A stretch of 64,000 bases of DNA from Siphlonurus alternatus (taxonomy: Eukaryota > Arthropoda > Insecta > Ephemeroptera > Siphlonuridae). A program made the position numbers and the translations under genes. The notes beneath the pieces were generated by a model that worked only from the letters and a program-made list of their open reading frames with translations, was not told the DNA's origin and did not search any database. The stretch lies in NCBI GenBank assembly GCA_949825025.1, contig OX463787.1, positions 1,612,001-1,676,000 of the forward strand, given 5' to 3'. Position 1 is the first letter of the stretch, and each line of letters starts with the position of its first letter. Of the stretch, positions 12,201-23,200 are shown piece by piece.

Positions 12201-15200
12201 TCACTTTGAGCGAGAAAGAAATAACATTTTTTTTTTTTTTTAGGTAAAAATACGTTATAATAAGATTAGGTTTAGATGCGTAAAGGATGAGTTGAAGACA
12301 TAAATTTTGAAAAGTAACTTACTGTAGTAATACTTTGTACGGTAGGAATGACAGAAAGTTTGGTGATTGTCCAGTAGGTTTGCCCGTACTTTGGGAAACA
12401 CCTTCTTCTTTTTGTACGACGTTAGCCGTCACTCGTGCCAGGATGGAAAGAAGATCAACTTCATTCGTCCAGTATTTGAGTTCATCTGCTAGTCTCATGA
12501 TGAACCAAGAGCCTACTCTCGTATTTTCTTTTGCTTCGTCATTGTAATCACCTGTATATCCTGAAATAAACATAAAAATTTATTAAATACAAACTATTTT
12601 CAAATATTAAAAACAATGTTCTTTTATGTAGTGTGGATATGTAACGTTACTCTCACATGCTAGTATGGAATTTTATAAAATATGTCCTTTTGTTTTAATA
12701 TTTTTATATTTCAAATTCTAGAACATCAGTTAAGGTAGAGATAACGCCGAACAGCTGTTCGACGTACTTCCCTTTGATTAACATGTAAACCTTAGCAAAT
12801 TCACAAAAATTCTGAAATTTTTTTTAGAGACAGATATTAGTGCTTAAAAGCCATAAAAAAAAATTCAAAACAATTTAACGAGACGATTTTTTTAAAATAA
12901 TTTTTTTTTTAATTTTCAGCATCGGTTTTCCTATGGAGAGACAAACTTAGAACTTAATTAAAAAAAATCGGCTTGTTAAATTGTTTTGAAACTTTTTCTA
13001 TGGCTTTTAGGCACTAATATCTGCCTTTCAAAAAAATTTCAGAATTTTTGTGAACTTGCTAAGGTTTACATGTTAATCAAAGGGGATTACGTCAAACAGC
13101 TGTTCGGCGTTATCTCTACCTTAACAGTCTTGTATAATTTATATTGTTTTTCTTATCTCTCTTAATTACATTCTGATGTTTATATAGAGAGGACATTTTC
13201 TAGAGTATAAAATGTTTTACATTTTAGTTACCATAGTTTTTACCCTGTAGGCTGTCAACTCTTTTAACTTTTAACACCCGATAGTTTACCTGGTGGACAA
13301 TTTTATTTGTTGACTAAAATATAACCATTGATGTACAGTCTTGGATAATAAAAATTGAACACTTCGTTTGCTGTGTGTTGAAATTAGCACCGTCAGCCAT
13401 GGAAACCTATTGCAAGTACTATTTATCGGTTTTATCACTTCAGTAATTCCAATATCACCCTAGTTGAAAAATGGACAACATACATGAAAAAAATCTATTG
13501 CAGAAATGAATAGAGGGTACCAAGTTATGCTACTCTGAATTTTTTCATATTTTTTTCATATAACTTTTCAATAATTTTTAAATAATTATTGAAAGTCCTG
13601 TGATTTTAGTTGGCACCCCTGATGCCTTAATAAAAAGAATAGAGACTGGACGCCTATTGACGCCTCCAGGGGGCGTGGCCGCACTTTCAATAATTATTTA
13701 AAAATAGTTATGGGTCTCAAAAAAATCTGAAAAAATTCAGAGTAGCATAATTTGGTACCCTCTATTCATTTCTGAAATAAAAATTTTTCAGGTATGTTGT
13801 CCATTATGTCTTCAACTCATCCTTTACACGTCTAAACCTAATCTTTTTACCTCTAAAACACATCTTATTTCCTCTTCGTTCAAAGTGAGGATAAAATGAA
13901 GACAAAATTTTTAGCATTTTATGTTCAAAAAGAGGAAAAAAGACGTAATCTTGTCTTTTTTACCTATTTTTTTCTGTAAAATGGTGCAAAATAAGAGAAG
14001 AAAAGACGAGAGGAGAGCTTATTAGTGAAGAAAATATGAAAGTTATATCAACAAGGTCATATTTCTCACCTTGAGTGCAGCAGTAAGATATGAGAAGATC
14101 TTTATGTTCGTCAATACTCCTGATCATTTTACGTAAGTCCGGAAGTGACGTACTTCCACCTGACGTTGAACTCTGTCCAGTTTTCATCTTCATCTCGTCG
14201 TAAGTTCCCCTGCATGCCTAAATTTCACACATTTTTTTATATTTATAATTTTATTTTACAAAACACATAAAAAAATGTCATTTTATTTTTAACCCAAATA
14301 TAATTTTTTGTCACATACTTTACCAAGAAGGGGGGGGTGAAACGACCCGCTTTTTAATTTTCACGTTAAAAAAATTTGATTTTTTTTCTCACTATAATTT
14401 TTTTTGCGAAAATACATTGCTGGGTGCCTAACTAAGGATTAAAATTTTTTCAGAATTTTTTTGGGCAATATTTCACACTTTTTTTTAGCTTTTACAGATT
14501 CGATTTTACTCCTTTTCCCTTCCCCACCCCTTTCCTTCAGTAATGATAGGGTTAAGAATTTTAGAGGGGGGTTCCAACACACTTCAGAATCAAATTTTTT
14601 TTTTTGTACTTACGTCAATGATGATCCAAATTAACTTGTTTTTTAATTTTTCAGAGTCAACGAGAGGTCTAATTATATCTTTATCAAGATCTAAAACTCC
14701 ATCGTAAGCATAAATTGCGTTCTTTTTTCCACCATGTGAAGAGAAAACGACAACAGCTGATCCAAAGTTTTCAAAATCTTCCTGTGCAACTAAATGAAAA
14801 TAATTGTAAATATCTGAACATAAAATAATGTTTCAGGACATAGTGAATGAATCGTTTGTAAGAGGAGGATGCTTATTAATGATTATTAATACTCCATTAT
14901 AATCGTAATGGAACACCTTAATGAAAATTTGTATTGCAGAAATGAATAGAGGGTATCAAAATTTGCTACTCGGATTTATTTTACATTTTTTTAATCCCAG
15001 AACTATTTTTAAATAATTAATTAAAATGCGGCGACGCCCCCTGGAGGCGTCAATAGGCCCCTATCCTTTTTATTAAGGATCCAGGTAAGTCTACATAATT
15101 TTAAAATATAAATTTCATTTTTCTTATAGCGTTATAAATTTAATGTAGATGAATTATAAAAATGTTAAAAAATTAATTAAGACTCACATTTTTCAATTTC

Positions 15201-15411
15201 ATCTTTGACTTGCTGAACTCTTAGATCTCTATTGGGAACCACTGCCATACCACAGGCTTCAAATGCTTCTTGAATTGTATCTACGTCGATGTCAAGTTGG
15301 GGTGGAAAATCCTGCACTTCAGGATTTTCGTCAGCCTTAAATTTAGACTCGTCGAAACGTGTATGACCGAAGATAAGACATTTTCCAGCTTTTTTGCCAC
15401 CTGCATTTAGC
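9205..15411 (-). CDS. Caspase-like protease fused to an inactive second caspase-like domain (5' end not found)
   Basis: Eight exons with matching phases: 15188-15411, 14614-14789, 14070-14217, 12323-12560, 11029-11219, 10174-10343, 9925-10030 and 9205-9557 (stop at 9205). Together they give about 535 codons. The first four encode a cysteine protease domain of the caspase family: a KCLIFGHTRFD large-subunit strand, then VVVFSSHGG with the catalytic His at 14734-14736, then IIIDACRG with the catalytic Cys at 14212-14214, then small-subunit LLISYCCTQGY and GSWFI. The last four repeat the fold in the same order: GRAVVGGQYC, LPVLKALKF, FALVVFIQDHEDD, GRPRVILLISIE, ADVIIYYC and LVSMFTRIN. They have no SHG and no ACRG, so this half should be catalytically dead. 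The p10 donor at 12322/12321 and the acceptor before 11219 are in phase, which supports one polypeptide. I found no start codon or prodomain exon upstream of 15411; the Nup-like and CPAP3 genes follow there. A role in apoptosis or immunity is family inference only. Confidence 0.8.
9612..9915 (+). mobile_element. 5S-derived SINE, 5'-truncated, tail type 1
   Basis: It begins within the 5S-like head (GGGTGACCG) and continues through TTTCCACCCAG, GACATCACTTTGG and the core TGACTGAGGTTTCCACGG. It ends with TTACCCCGCCTTGAGCT and an A/T-rich run. It lies in the last intron of the caspase-like gene (9558-9924), in the antisense orientation to that gene. Confidence 0.85.
10371..10473. mobile_element. 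Foldback MITE, family G
   Basis: The left arm GCGATTCACGAAG is followed by GTTATCCAGGTTTCTCACTAACCA. The inverse CACGGTTAGTGATATAGC is present, but the outer right end is lost. It lies in an intron of the caspase-like gene. Fuller copies lie at 18843 and 28936. Confidence 0.6.
10489..10613. repeat. C-rich low-complexity tract
   Basis: Two poly-C runs (about 16-17 bases each) flank a CACCCCGCACCCGTCGCCCC segment. It lies in an intron of the caspase-like gene. No function can be read from it. Confidence 0.7.
11421..11753. mobile_element. Foldback MITE, family B, between TA dinucleotides
   Basis: It starts ATGGAGTATCGACCTC and ends GAGGTCGATACTCCAT, with TA on both sides. It contains the tRNA-B-box-like GGTTTGAACCC and a 30-base A-run. 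It lies in the intron joining the two halves of the caspase-like gene (11220-12322). Confidence 0.85.
12730..13124. mobile_element. Long foldback element, family C (TTAAGGTAGAGATAACG ends)
   Basis: Two arms of roughly 170 bases run from TTAAGGTAGAGATAACGCC to GGCGTTATCTCTACCTTAA. The arms share CAGCTGTTCG, TTGATTAACATGTAAACC and GCCATA-GAAA blocks in inverted order around a short centre. TTAA is present at both ends. It lies in an intron of the caspase-like gene. Close copies lie at 37702, 53414 and 62781. Confidence 0.85.
13471..13804. mobile_element. Foldback MITE, family A
   Basis: Termini ATGGACAACATACATG and GTATGTTGTCCAT, with the family-specific centre GGGGCGTGGCC. It lies in the intron between the p20 and p10 parts of the first caspase domain. 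Confidence 0.85.
14908..15085. mobile_element. Family A MITE, left half only
   Basis: It contains the left arm (AAATGAATAGAGGGTATC) through the central GGAGGCGTCAATAGG and TATCCTTTTTATTAAGGAT, then stops. The right arm is missing. It lies in the first visible intron of the caspase-like gene. Confidence 0.7.
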
Positions 15412-15616
15412 CTGTAATATTGATTAGAAATAAAAATATTTTTATATTTTACATCTCATAAATGTTGAAGCAAATGTTGCAGGATTGTAGAGATTTAAAA
15501 TTATAAAATTGAAATACAATAAAATATAATAAAATGTTAGATAGCAGAAACAATTTTATGACTATGATTAAATTAATTTTAGGCTATAATTTTAGACTAA
15601 GTATCATTCTGTATTA

Positions 15617-16157
15617 TAGTCAAGGGCTACTCATTTCGAGAAAAAAAATGTTTAGGTCGTCATTTACAGCTCTGGGAAATATGAAAATTGTTGAAATAAA
15701 ATAAAAACTATAAAATAATTAGGGAATCAAAAATATTTAAAATGTTTGTATTTCTAAAAATACCTACCTCATTTCATCTCTAAAACTCTCCAAAATTATT
15801 ATTTTTTAATTTTTTTTTTCAATTGTAAGATTCGTGTTTCTCATATTTATTCATATAAATTGTTCAAATGACACCCTGAATAGGCCGGGGGTTGTTGATA
15901 ATGTAGTTTCACCCATAATTCTGACGCTGACGGTTTCATAATAATTTGAACACAAATTTGAAAATTAAAATAAATTAAAAATTGTTAATTTAATTAGTTT
16001 GTTTAGGAACGATATAGCGTTGTTTCACATTTTAGAAATAAACTATAATTTTTTAAATATTTTTTACCCCTAAATTTTTTTAACAATATTTGACTTTGAC
16101 ACGATGGAATCGACTGGACGATAACATTTTTTTTCGAAATTAGTAGCCCTTGACTAG
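15617..16157. mobile_element. Inverted-repeat element (AGTCAAGGGCTACT ends)
   Basis: The left end TAGTCAAGGGCTACTCATTT pairs with the right end AGTAGCCCTTGACTA, and internal AAAAAAAATGTT pairs with AACATTTTTTTT. It is about 540 bases long. No protein is encoded. It lies just upstream of the first visible caspase exon and may hide or have displaced earlier exons. Confidence 0.6.
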
Positions 16158-16309
16158 GCCAGAACAACACCTGAAGGTAAGGTTGGTAAGAAAATATTTC
16201 TTACCATATTTTTCCCACTCCTTCCATCACTGGGGTTTATGTGTGCTACTGTGTTGCTTAAGTCTCAAGTCTGAAAGTTATTACAAAGAATTAAACTTAT
16301 TTACATTTA

Positions 16310-16668
16310 ATATACAAACTACTTTGAAACCCCGAAACTTCCGAAACCCTAACTTAAACGTTTCGCGGGCTCATCCGGAACGGGGGCGGCCGCAGCTTTG
16401 AAATCCATCCCAGCGCATTTGCCTGTGACTGAGGGAAACGTGGAAACCTCAGCCAGGACGAACGCTATAGCTTTTGTCAATATACTGGAAGTACAATATT
16501 CCAAAGCCAGGGGAAAAACTTGGTGGAAAAGCGCAACGATTTACCCCTGGGTGGTAAACGTGTTTTTTCTTGAAAATGGGCACCCATCCAACTACTAACC
16601 ACGCTTGGCATTGCTTGAATTCGGTGATCTGACGAGACCCGGTCAAGCGCACTACTCCACAGCTCCCA
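16310..16668 (-). mobile_element. 5S-derived SINE, near full length, tail type 2
   Basis: On the minus strand it begins GGTCTCGTCAGATCACCGAA and continues with a 5S-like CGTGGTTAGTAGTTGGATGG. It then has the core GGCTGAGGTTTCCACG and tail GCAAATGCGCTGGGATGG, and ends near GGGTTTCAAAGTAGT. It directly abuts the truncated family A copy at 16669. Confidence 0.85.
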
Positions 16669-16990
16669 CAAAAATTTTATTGCAGAAATGGATATTGGTA
16701 CCAAATAATGTTATTCTGAATGTTTTCATATTTTTTTTAAGTCCATCAAATATTTTTAAATAACTATTAAAAGTTCTGTAAGTTAAGTTAGCACCCCTGG
16801 ATCCTTAATAAAAAGGATAGAGACTGGACGCCTATTGACGCCTCCAGGGGACATGGTCACACTTTCAATAATTATTTAAAAATAGTTCTGGGTCTAAAAA
16901 AAATCTGAAAAAAATCAGAGTAACATAATTTGGTATATACCCTCTATTCATTTCTGCAATACAAAAAATCATACAATGTAAGTTGTCCAT
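16669..16990. mobile_element. Family A MITE, left end lost
   Basis: It keeps the subterminal arm TTATTGCAGAAATGGATA, the centre GACGCCTCCAGGGGACATGG and the right end TAAGTTGTCCAT. The outer left terminus is replaced by the neighbouring SINE. Confidence 0.75.
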
Positions 16991-17269
16991 TATGTTTTAA
17001 AAATATTTCATGCAGGCAAATCATTATATTAAGATACTAGACAAATTAAATATAATATGTTTAATATTATTTAATAGACTAGCAGGAACTTTATAATTTT
17101 CTAAATACAACTTTACATTTAATATGCAAAGTCATAATGATAATAACAAACTGCACATGTACAAATTCAATTTTAAATAGCATCTCTGACATGCAATTCA
17201 TTTCATGTTTAATTAGCTAAACATAGTATTTGTTGCTATGTACACAATTGTCCTAAGCAGGCTGGCTGG

Positions 17270-18584
17270 TCAGTCTACACTATATATAGTAAAGAGGGGG
17301 CAAGTTATCGGGGTGGAGCTTGGGGGATACGCCGCATATCTTTCTTGTAGCGGCGCTGCGGACCAACACTGCTTGTCTGTGCACTGGGGGCCGGTGGCTG
17401 AGAAGACCGAAGGGGACGCAGCATTCTGGCCTGCTCCAAACAATGGCATACCAGACGAGGAAGTCACAGGATTGGCACCAAATGCAGGAGAATTGGTTTT
17501 TGTTGGACGGGGAGGAGCTTGGGGGATACGCCGCATATCTTTCTTGTAGCGGCGCTGCGGACCAACACTGCTTGTCTGTGCACTGGGGGTGGCTGAGAAG
17601 ACGTACACAGAAGGTGCAGCTCCGCTCATGAAGTTGAAGGTGGGGCGGATGTTGGGGTTGATCCGGGGAGGAGCGGCAGCAGTCGCGGCTGGCTGCTGCT
17701 GCTGTTGTTGCTGCTGGCCAAACATGAAGGCCGAAGGGGCCGCAGCATTCTGGCCTGCTCCAAACAATGGCATACCAGACGAGGCAGTCACAGGATTGGA
17801 ACCAAATGCAGGAGAATTGGTTGTTGTTGGAGCTGGAGAGCCAAAGCTTGGAGTTGTGCTAGAATTTGTAGAAGCTCCAAAATTTGGCCCCACAGTAGAT
17901 GAGCCAAATGCAAACTTGGCAGGCTCAGAGGTTTCTGTTGTCTTGGGTGCTGCTCCAAAATTCAAATTGGGCTTCGTTTCTGCAGGCTTTGCCCCAAAGT
18001 AGGGGCTAGAAAAACCTGGTCCTGCTGCATTTTTGCTACCCGAGGTGGCTCCAAAGCTAAAGAGAGGGGTCTGGGAGCTAGGCGTAGGGGCTGCACTCAC
18101 TGTAGCGCTGGCAGGCTTGAACACAAAGTTTGCAGAACCGGAGTTTGAGGCCGGAAATACTGATGACGCAGGGCTTCCAGCACCAGAACCAACCATGAAA
18201 TTTGGAGCAGACGTGGTTGTTCCTTCATTAGACTTTAGTGTTGCAGCAGTAAAGCTAAATGATTTCTTAGCTGAGGGTTCTTCATTTTTACTATCATTTT
18301 TGTTGCAATCCACTGATGGGCCGTGAATTCTCTTTCTGTTTATTTTATCATTGACAACTGGGAACATTATTTAGTACTTTCACTTGTTGAAACAGCAAAT
18401 TGAAATGATTTTAGAGTCAGGTGATCTCTTCAAACTTGGTGAAACAGAAGATTTTGGTGATGGAAAGGACACATTTTCTGTTGGGAACGTTAAAATTATA
18501 ATATAATTATAATAATTGTTATATTACCAAACAAAGAATTATATAAAAAAGAAAATTATTACCTTTTCTGTACACCTCGGCTTC
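17270..18584 (-). CDS. Nucleoporin FG-repeat C-terminal fragment (Nup153-like), rearranged; N-terminus missing
   Basis: Phase-compatible exons at 18563-18584, 18436-18477 and 17270-18357 are separated by introns of 85 and 78 bases. The main exon encodes a low-complexity Ser/Thr/Ala/Pro-rich protein with FG-type repeats (VFKP, LFSFG, FAFG, PLFG, FMFG) and a poly-Gln run. Such regions line the nuclear pore and bind transport receptors. A basic C-terminus, RRYKKDMRRIPQAPPR, would fit Nup153, but I am not certain of the orthologue. The segment encoding NSPAFG to APPR is tandemly repeated: the second copy (17308-17500) is shortened and carries four extra bases. It is therefore read in another frame past the old TAA and ends at 17270. 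No exon for the expected large N-terminal part is visible before the neighbouring CPAP3 gene. It could be a partial duplicate or a decaying copy. Confidence 0.6.
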
Positions 18585-19723
18585 CTAACTGCTTATAAGC
18601 TTATCTGCTTATGTACTGTTATCTGCACAGTCATTTTATAAAAAATGTAACTCAAATTATATGACTGATATTATATTATCTCGTTGCTATCATTTTTATT
18701 ATTAGAAATCAATTACAGCACAGATTGAAATTCTTATTTTAGTTCAATAAAGTGGATTTAAGTTCAAAAAAGAAAATTACAATATATTTATTCAAATACA
18801 CTTGCTTTATAAGGAATTTTTATGAAAAATGTAACAAAATAATGGGGTCAATTCACGAAAGAGTTATCCAGATTTTTATCCGCGTTTAGCTTAACCACGT
18901 TTAGCCAGGTGAATTAACACGTAAAACAGGTATAGTTTAAACGTGGTTAAGCTAAACGTGGTTAAAACCTGGTTAACTGCTTCGTGAATTGCGCCCAATA
19001 ATTATATATCGTAATGTTTATGTTAAATATAGCACATTTAGGCATTTTCGTATTTAGGTTATTTAAAATTCTATATAAATGAAATTAAGTAAAAAAATAC
19101 AAAAAAACAAAATTAATTTATTTCTCTAAATGTACAATTATTATACACATACAATTTTTATATTAAAAGTACCTCAAAATTACAAATAAGAATAAAAAAA
19201 AAAACTTTTACATTTTTTTAAGACTTCTTATTCATTCAACTATTTTAAATGGAAATCATAATTGTGTTATTCTTATTCTGAATGTTTAAACTTGGAAACA
19301 CATGAAATTTTCATACTAAAATCATGTTTAAATCAAAATGTTTATATATGAGGATGAATTAATTATGCTTAGTATAATTTTTACCTTTAATTATTTTAAA
19401 TTGATTATTTTAACGATAAAAAATTATCAAATTTGCTATAATGATAAAATTCTTTATGAGCACTACACAGTAAAAAAAATAATCAACCCTAAAATTCATT
19501 TTAAATAATATGAAGATCAAATACACATTTCTAAAATAAAAACAATTAAAAATTAAATTTGCAATATAATGCTGAAAGATAGTGATTTAGAATCTGCAAT
19601 TTACTCGATCAGAAATACCATCAACATGACATTATACTGTGAATAGTTAAGAAAATATTATATTTAGTTAATTTAGACAGATCGGAGTTTTGTATGGTAC
19701 ATATATATCTATAACTCTAATAT
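18585..19723. other. Intergenic AT-rich DNA
   Basis: Apart from the family G foldback at 18843-18996 I see only AT-rich sequence between the nucleoporin-like fragment and the stop codon of the CPAP3 gene. The proximal part should hold the CPAP3 3' UTR. Confidence 0.6.
18843..18996. mobile_element. Foldback MITE, family G
   Basis: Outer arms GGTCAATTCACGAAAGAG and TTCGTGAATTGCGCCC are inverted. Inner GTTATCCAG, TTAGCTTAACCACGTTTAGC and their inverses form a long hairpin. This is the best copy of the family in the window. Confidence 0.8.
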
Positions 19724-20216
19724 TTAGTTGCGAGGTCTCTGCTGTTGTTGTTGCAGTGGCTGCTGTTGACGCTGCTGCTGCTGCTGCTGAGGCCTGGCTT
19801 GCTGTTGAGGCCTGGCCAACTGCTGAGGCCTGGCTTGCTGCTGCTGTGGAACCCTAGGCCTAGGTACGTTCTCTTCACTGTTATCATCCTCGTCCAGGTT
19901 TTGGTTACCGCGTCTGAGGTAAAAAAATAATATTAAATAATAATATTTTGTTTTCTGTTATATTTTTTAGTCTTTTTGGAATATTGACACCATAAATTTT
20001 ATTGACAGAGAAGAGGATACACTAAAAAAAAAAAAAAAGTTGAATTTTTATGAATTCGCCCCTTTTTGCGAAAAATCTGAACGAAATTATGACAGAGTAG
20101 CAAATCTTTGCACCTCTATCCATTTCTGCAAAAATTTTGTTTTACTTGATTATCTCTTTCATGAGCATTACATAAAAAATATACATTATATTACAATACT
20201 AATTATCATAATATAT

Positions 20217-20271
<55 letters not shown>

Positions 20272-23200
20272 TCCATTAAATTCTCACCTGAGCGGCACGT
20301 TCTCGTTATCATCCTCGTCCTCCAGCTCCGGCGCCTGGGTGGTTGGTGCCTCACAGTCCTCGGTAGGTGGCGCTATGCAGCGGAGGGTGCGACGGTCAAA
20401 CACCAGCTGTGCGGGGCACCTCTGCAGCCGAGGGTAGCCTCCCTGGCACTGCCAGTAACGGTTGCACGACTTACCCAGGGGCACGTTACCGTTGGGGTCG
20501 GTGTTACACAGAGCTGAGGAAAATATATCGTCAGTTAAAATGTTGTGGCACAGCAGATATTTTGGGACTAATAGAATTTTGGTAACCTTTTTTTTTAATA
20601 ATTGATCATTCTCCAGTTGAAAAATTACGCCTTCAACTCATCCTTTACACGTCTAAACCTAATATTTTTACCTCTAAAACATATCTTATTTTCTCTACGC
20701 TCAAAGTGAGGATGAAATAAAAACAATATTTCTAACATTTTATGCTCAAGAAGTAGAAAAAGTACACAATCTCGTCTTTTTACCTCTTTTTACCTCTAAA
20801 GTGGTGCAAAATAAGAGAACAAAAGACAAGAAGAAAGCTTCGAAGAAAAGATTAAATTAATTTCAACTCGGATTAATAATGTTAATATTAATGAACATTA
20901 TATCAGGTCTTATCATATTGTAGTCGTATTTTTATTCATTGAATCTAGTTAGGGGATGATATAAAACTTCAGGGTATCACCCCCTTATCCCATGTAGTGC
21001 CTTCTAAACACTACTACTATACGGTTACAGAGTAATGCATGCAATCTCAAAACCGAGAGTGAGTATAAAAAGTTTCACCATGTATAATATCTTAATCCTG
21101 AGGACCATTAAGGTGCATTCCCATGGAGCGATGTCGAGCATGGAGGGCTTGGCGGGGCGATAAAAGCGCAATTGCTGCAATCTCCTATGGCGGCCATGTT
21201 GGCTATAAAATCGTTCCCCGTAAAGTTGTATTTCCATGGAGCTAAGAAAGCGAGGAAATCGCATGCCGCAGCCAATCAGAGGCTCGGAATTTCCTTGCCT
21301 TGCGGGAAGCAATTTTATCGCCAACATGGCTATCATAAGAGCAAGTTCGCCGCGCTTTTCTCGCCCCGCCAAGCCTCGCTCGACATTGCTCTATGGAAAT
21401 GCGTCTTTAAGGCGAGTAAATCCTGAGCCTCTGATTGGCTGCAATTTTCTCGCCCTCCCCACTTCATGGAAATGGGATCGTACACAAGGGCACCCTTGTC
21501 ACAAGGGTTGTTACTCACGGTGCTTCTGGCATCCCTCCACATTGTCGGGCCAGTCGCAAGAGTGCGCCTGCTCGCTGTACAGAAGACCGCCGATACAAAG
21601 TTGCTCGGTGGCGGTGCCGTTCCAACACGTCCAGTAACGGGTGCACGACGTCTCGTGACCGAAGATCCCGTACAGCCAATCACAGTGCTCCGTGGAGACG
21701 GGGCGGTCTGGAACGAAACGTGATTGGTTGGTAAGAATGCCCATGCGCAGCACCAGTTACCAACCCTTGGAACTTTACAATTCCTATTTGCGTTATATTC
21801 TCAATGTTTCTTCCTCTCTCCCAACCTTCTCTATCATGTAACATTAAAACAGCTACATTTGTTTTAATGTTACATGATAGGTTGGGAGAGGGAGAGGAAA
21901 AAAACAAATGTAGTTAATATTTTTTAACAATTTAATTCTATTTTTTATTAATGAAAGATAACCAATTTTAACATGGTCTAAAGATTATAAAATTTTACAT
22001 TATACATTGCTATGTATTTTTCACTTAACTTCATCCAATCAACAATTTTAACTGTATAATTAATACAACAGAGGGCGGCTAAAAGTGCCTGAAATGTAGG
22101 CTTCACGTTTTGCATTAAAGTAATTCTGGTTGTATAACTTACAGGATAATAAAAACGAAATTCCTCACTAAAATCTGCACTAAAAATCACTAAAGCTGGA
22201 AAACACTGTGACGTCATAGTCATGCAAATACAAGCACCAGAAAAAAACATTACATTGCGTTTTGCATCCTTATATAAAGTTGTTATAAAAAAAAATTGTG
22301 AAAATTACAAATTATAAAACGTCGCCTCACAATATTAGTGTCTTGAACGCCACAAATTTTTGTTACAATTATAAATATCATACTACATGTACACTTATCG
22401 ACTTAAAAATTTACCATTTGAATCATCATGCTGTGTTATTCTAACGGGGCATGGTGATTAACAACGCCGCAAAGGGAAATTTTCTGAGGCGTCGAGTGTA
22501 CAAAAGATCTATAGCTGCATGTATAAAACCTCGCATAATAATTTAAGGTCCTCCATTTTTCCAAATAGGCAATAAAAATACGTCATTTATAATGGACCTA
22601 TATGCCACTGACAATGCTTCGACCATCCTTTCCCTCCTTTATCCCTACACATTACCCCGCCGCGAGCTGTAAGCTCTTAGGGGTGTATCTTTGTAAAAAA
22701 AAAAAAAAAACTCACTGGCTTGGTTTTTCCCCTCGCAGTAGTTTCCCCTCCAGGGGTAGTCACATCCCTCGGTGACGCCCCGGTTCTTCCCCGCGAACAC
22801 CAGACCGTTGGGGCAGTCAAAGAGCTCTGCTTGACCTCCCACGCACTCCCAGTACTGGTCGCAGTATGATTCATCGGGGACCACGCGGGCCTTTGTCTGG
22901 CAAGGGTCGAGTTGACCGCCCTTGACCTTCTGTTGTTGTTGTTGTTGTTGTTGTTGCTGGGCGAGGCCTGCGGACACAAGGAACATGGTTAGAGATATAG
23001 AGACCGTTTACATATTGCATTTGATAAGAGGGGAGATTGTTTATATTGCAAAAAAACACGCAAGTTTTATTATAATGAATCTAATTCTTTATTTAAGTAC
23101 TTATATATATCGTCGCCTCAGAATATGTCAGATAATTACACAATTTTTTTAGACATACTTAAAAAATACCATGAGCAAAAGATTGGTTACAATACATTAA

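Noticed and set aside
16398..16704. Overlapping open frames on both strands
   Set aside because: They fall within a 5S-derived SINE and the adjoining MITE.
17238..18326. Several plus-strand frames opposite the nucleoporin exon
   Set aside because: They are antisense shadows of a GC-rich low-complexity coding region; the minus-strand frame shows FG repeats and splice sites.
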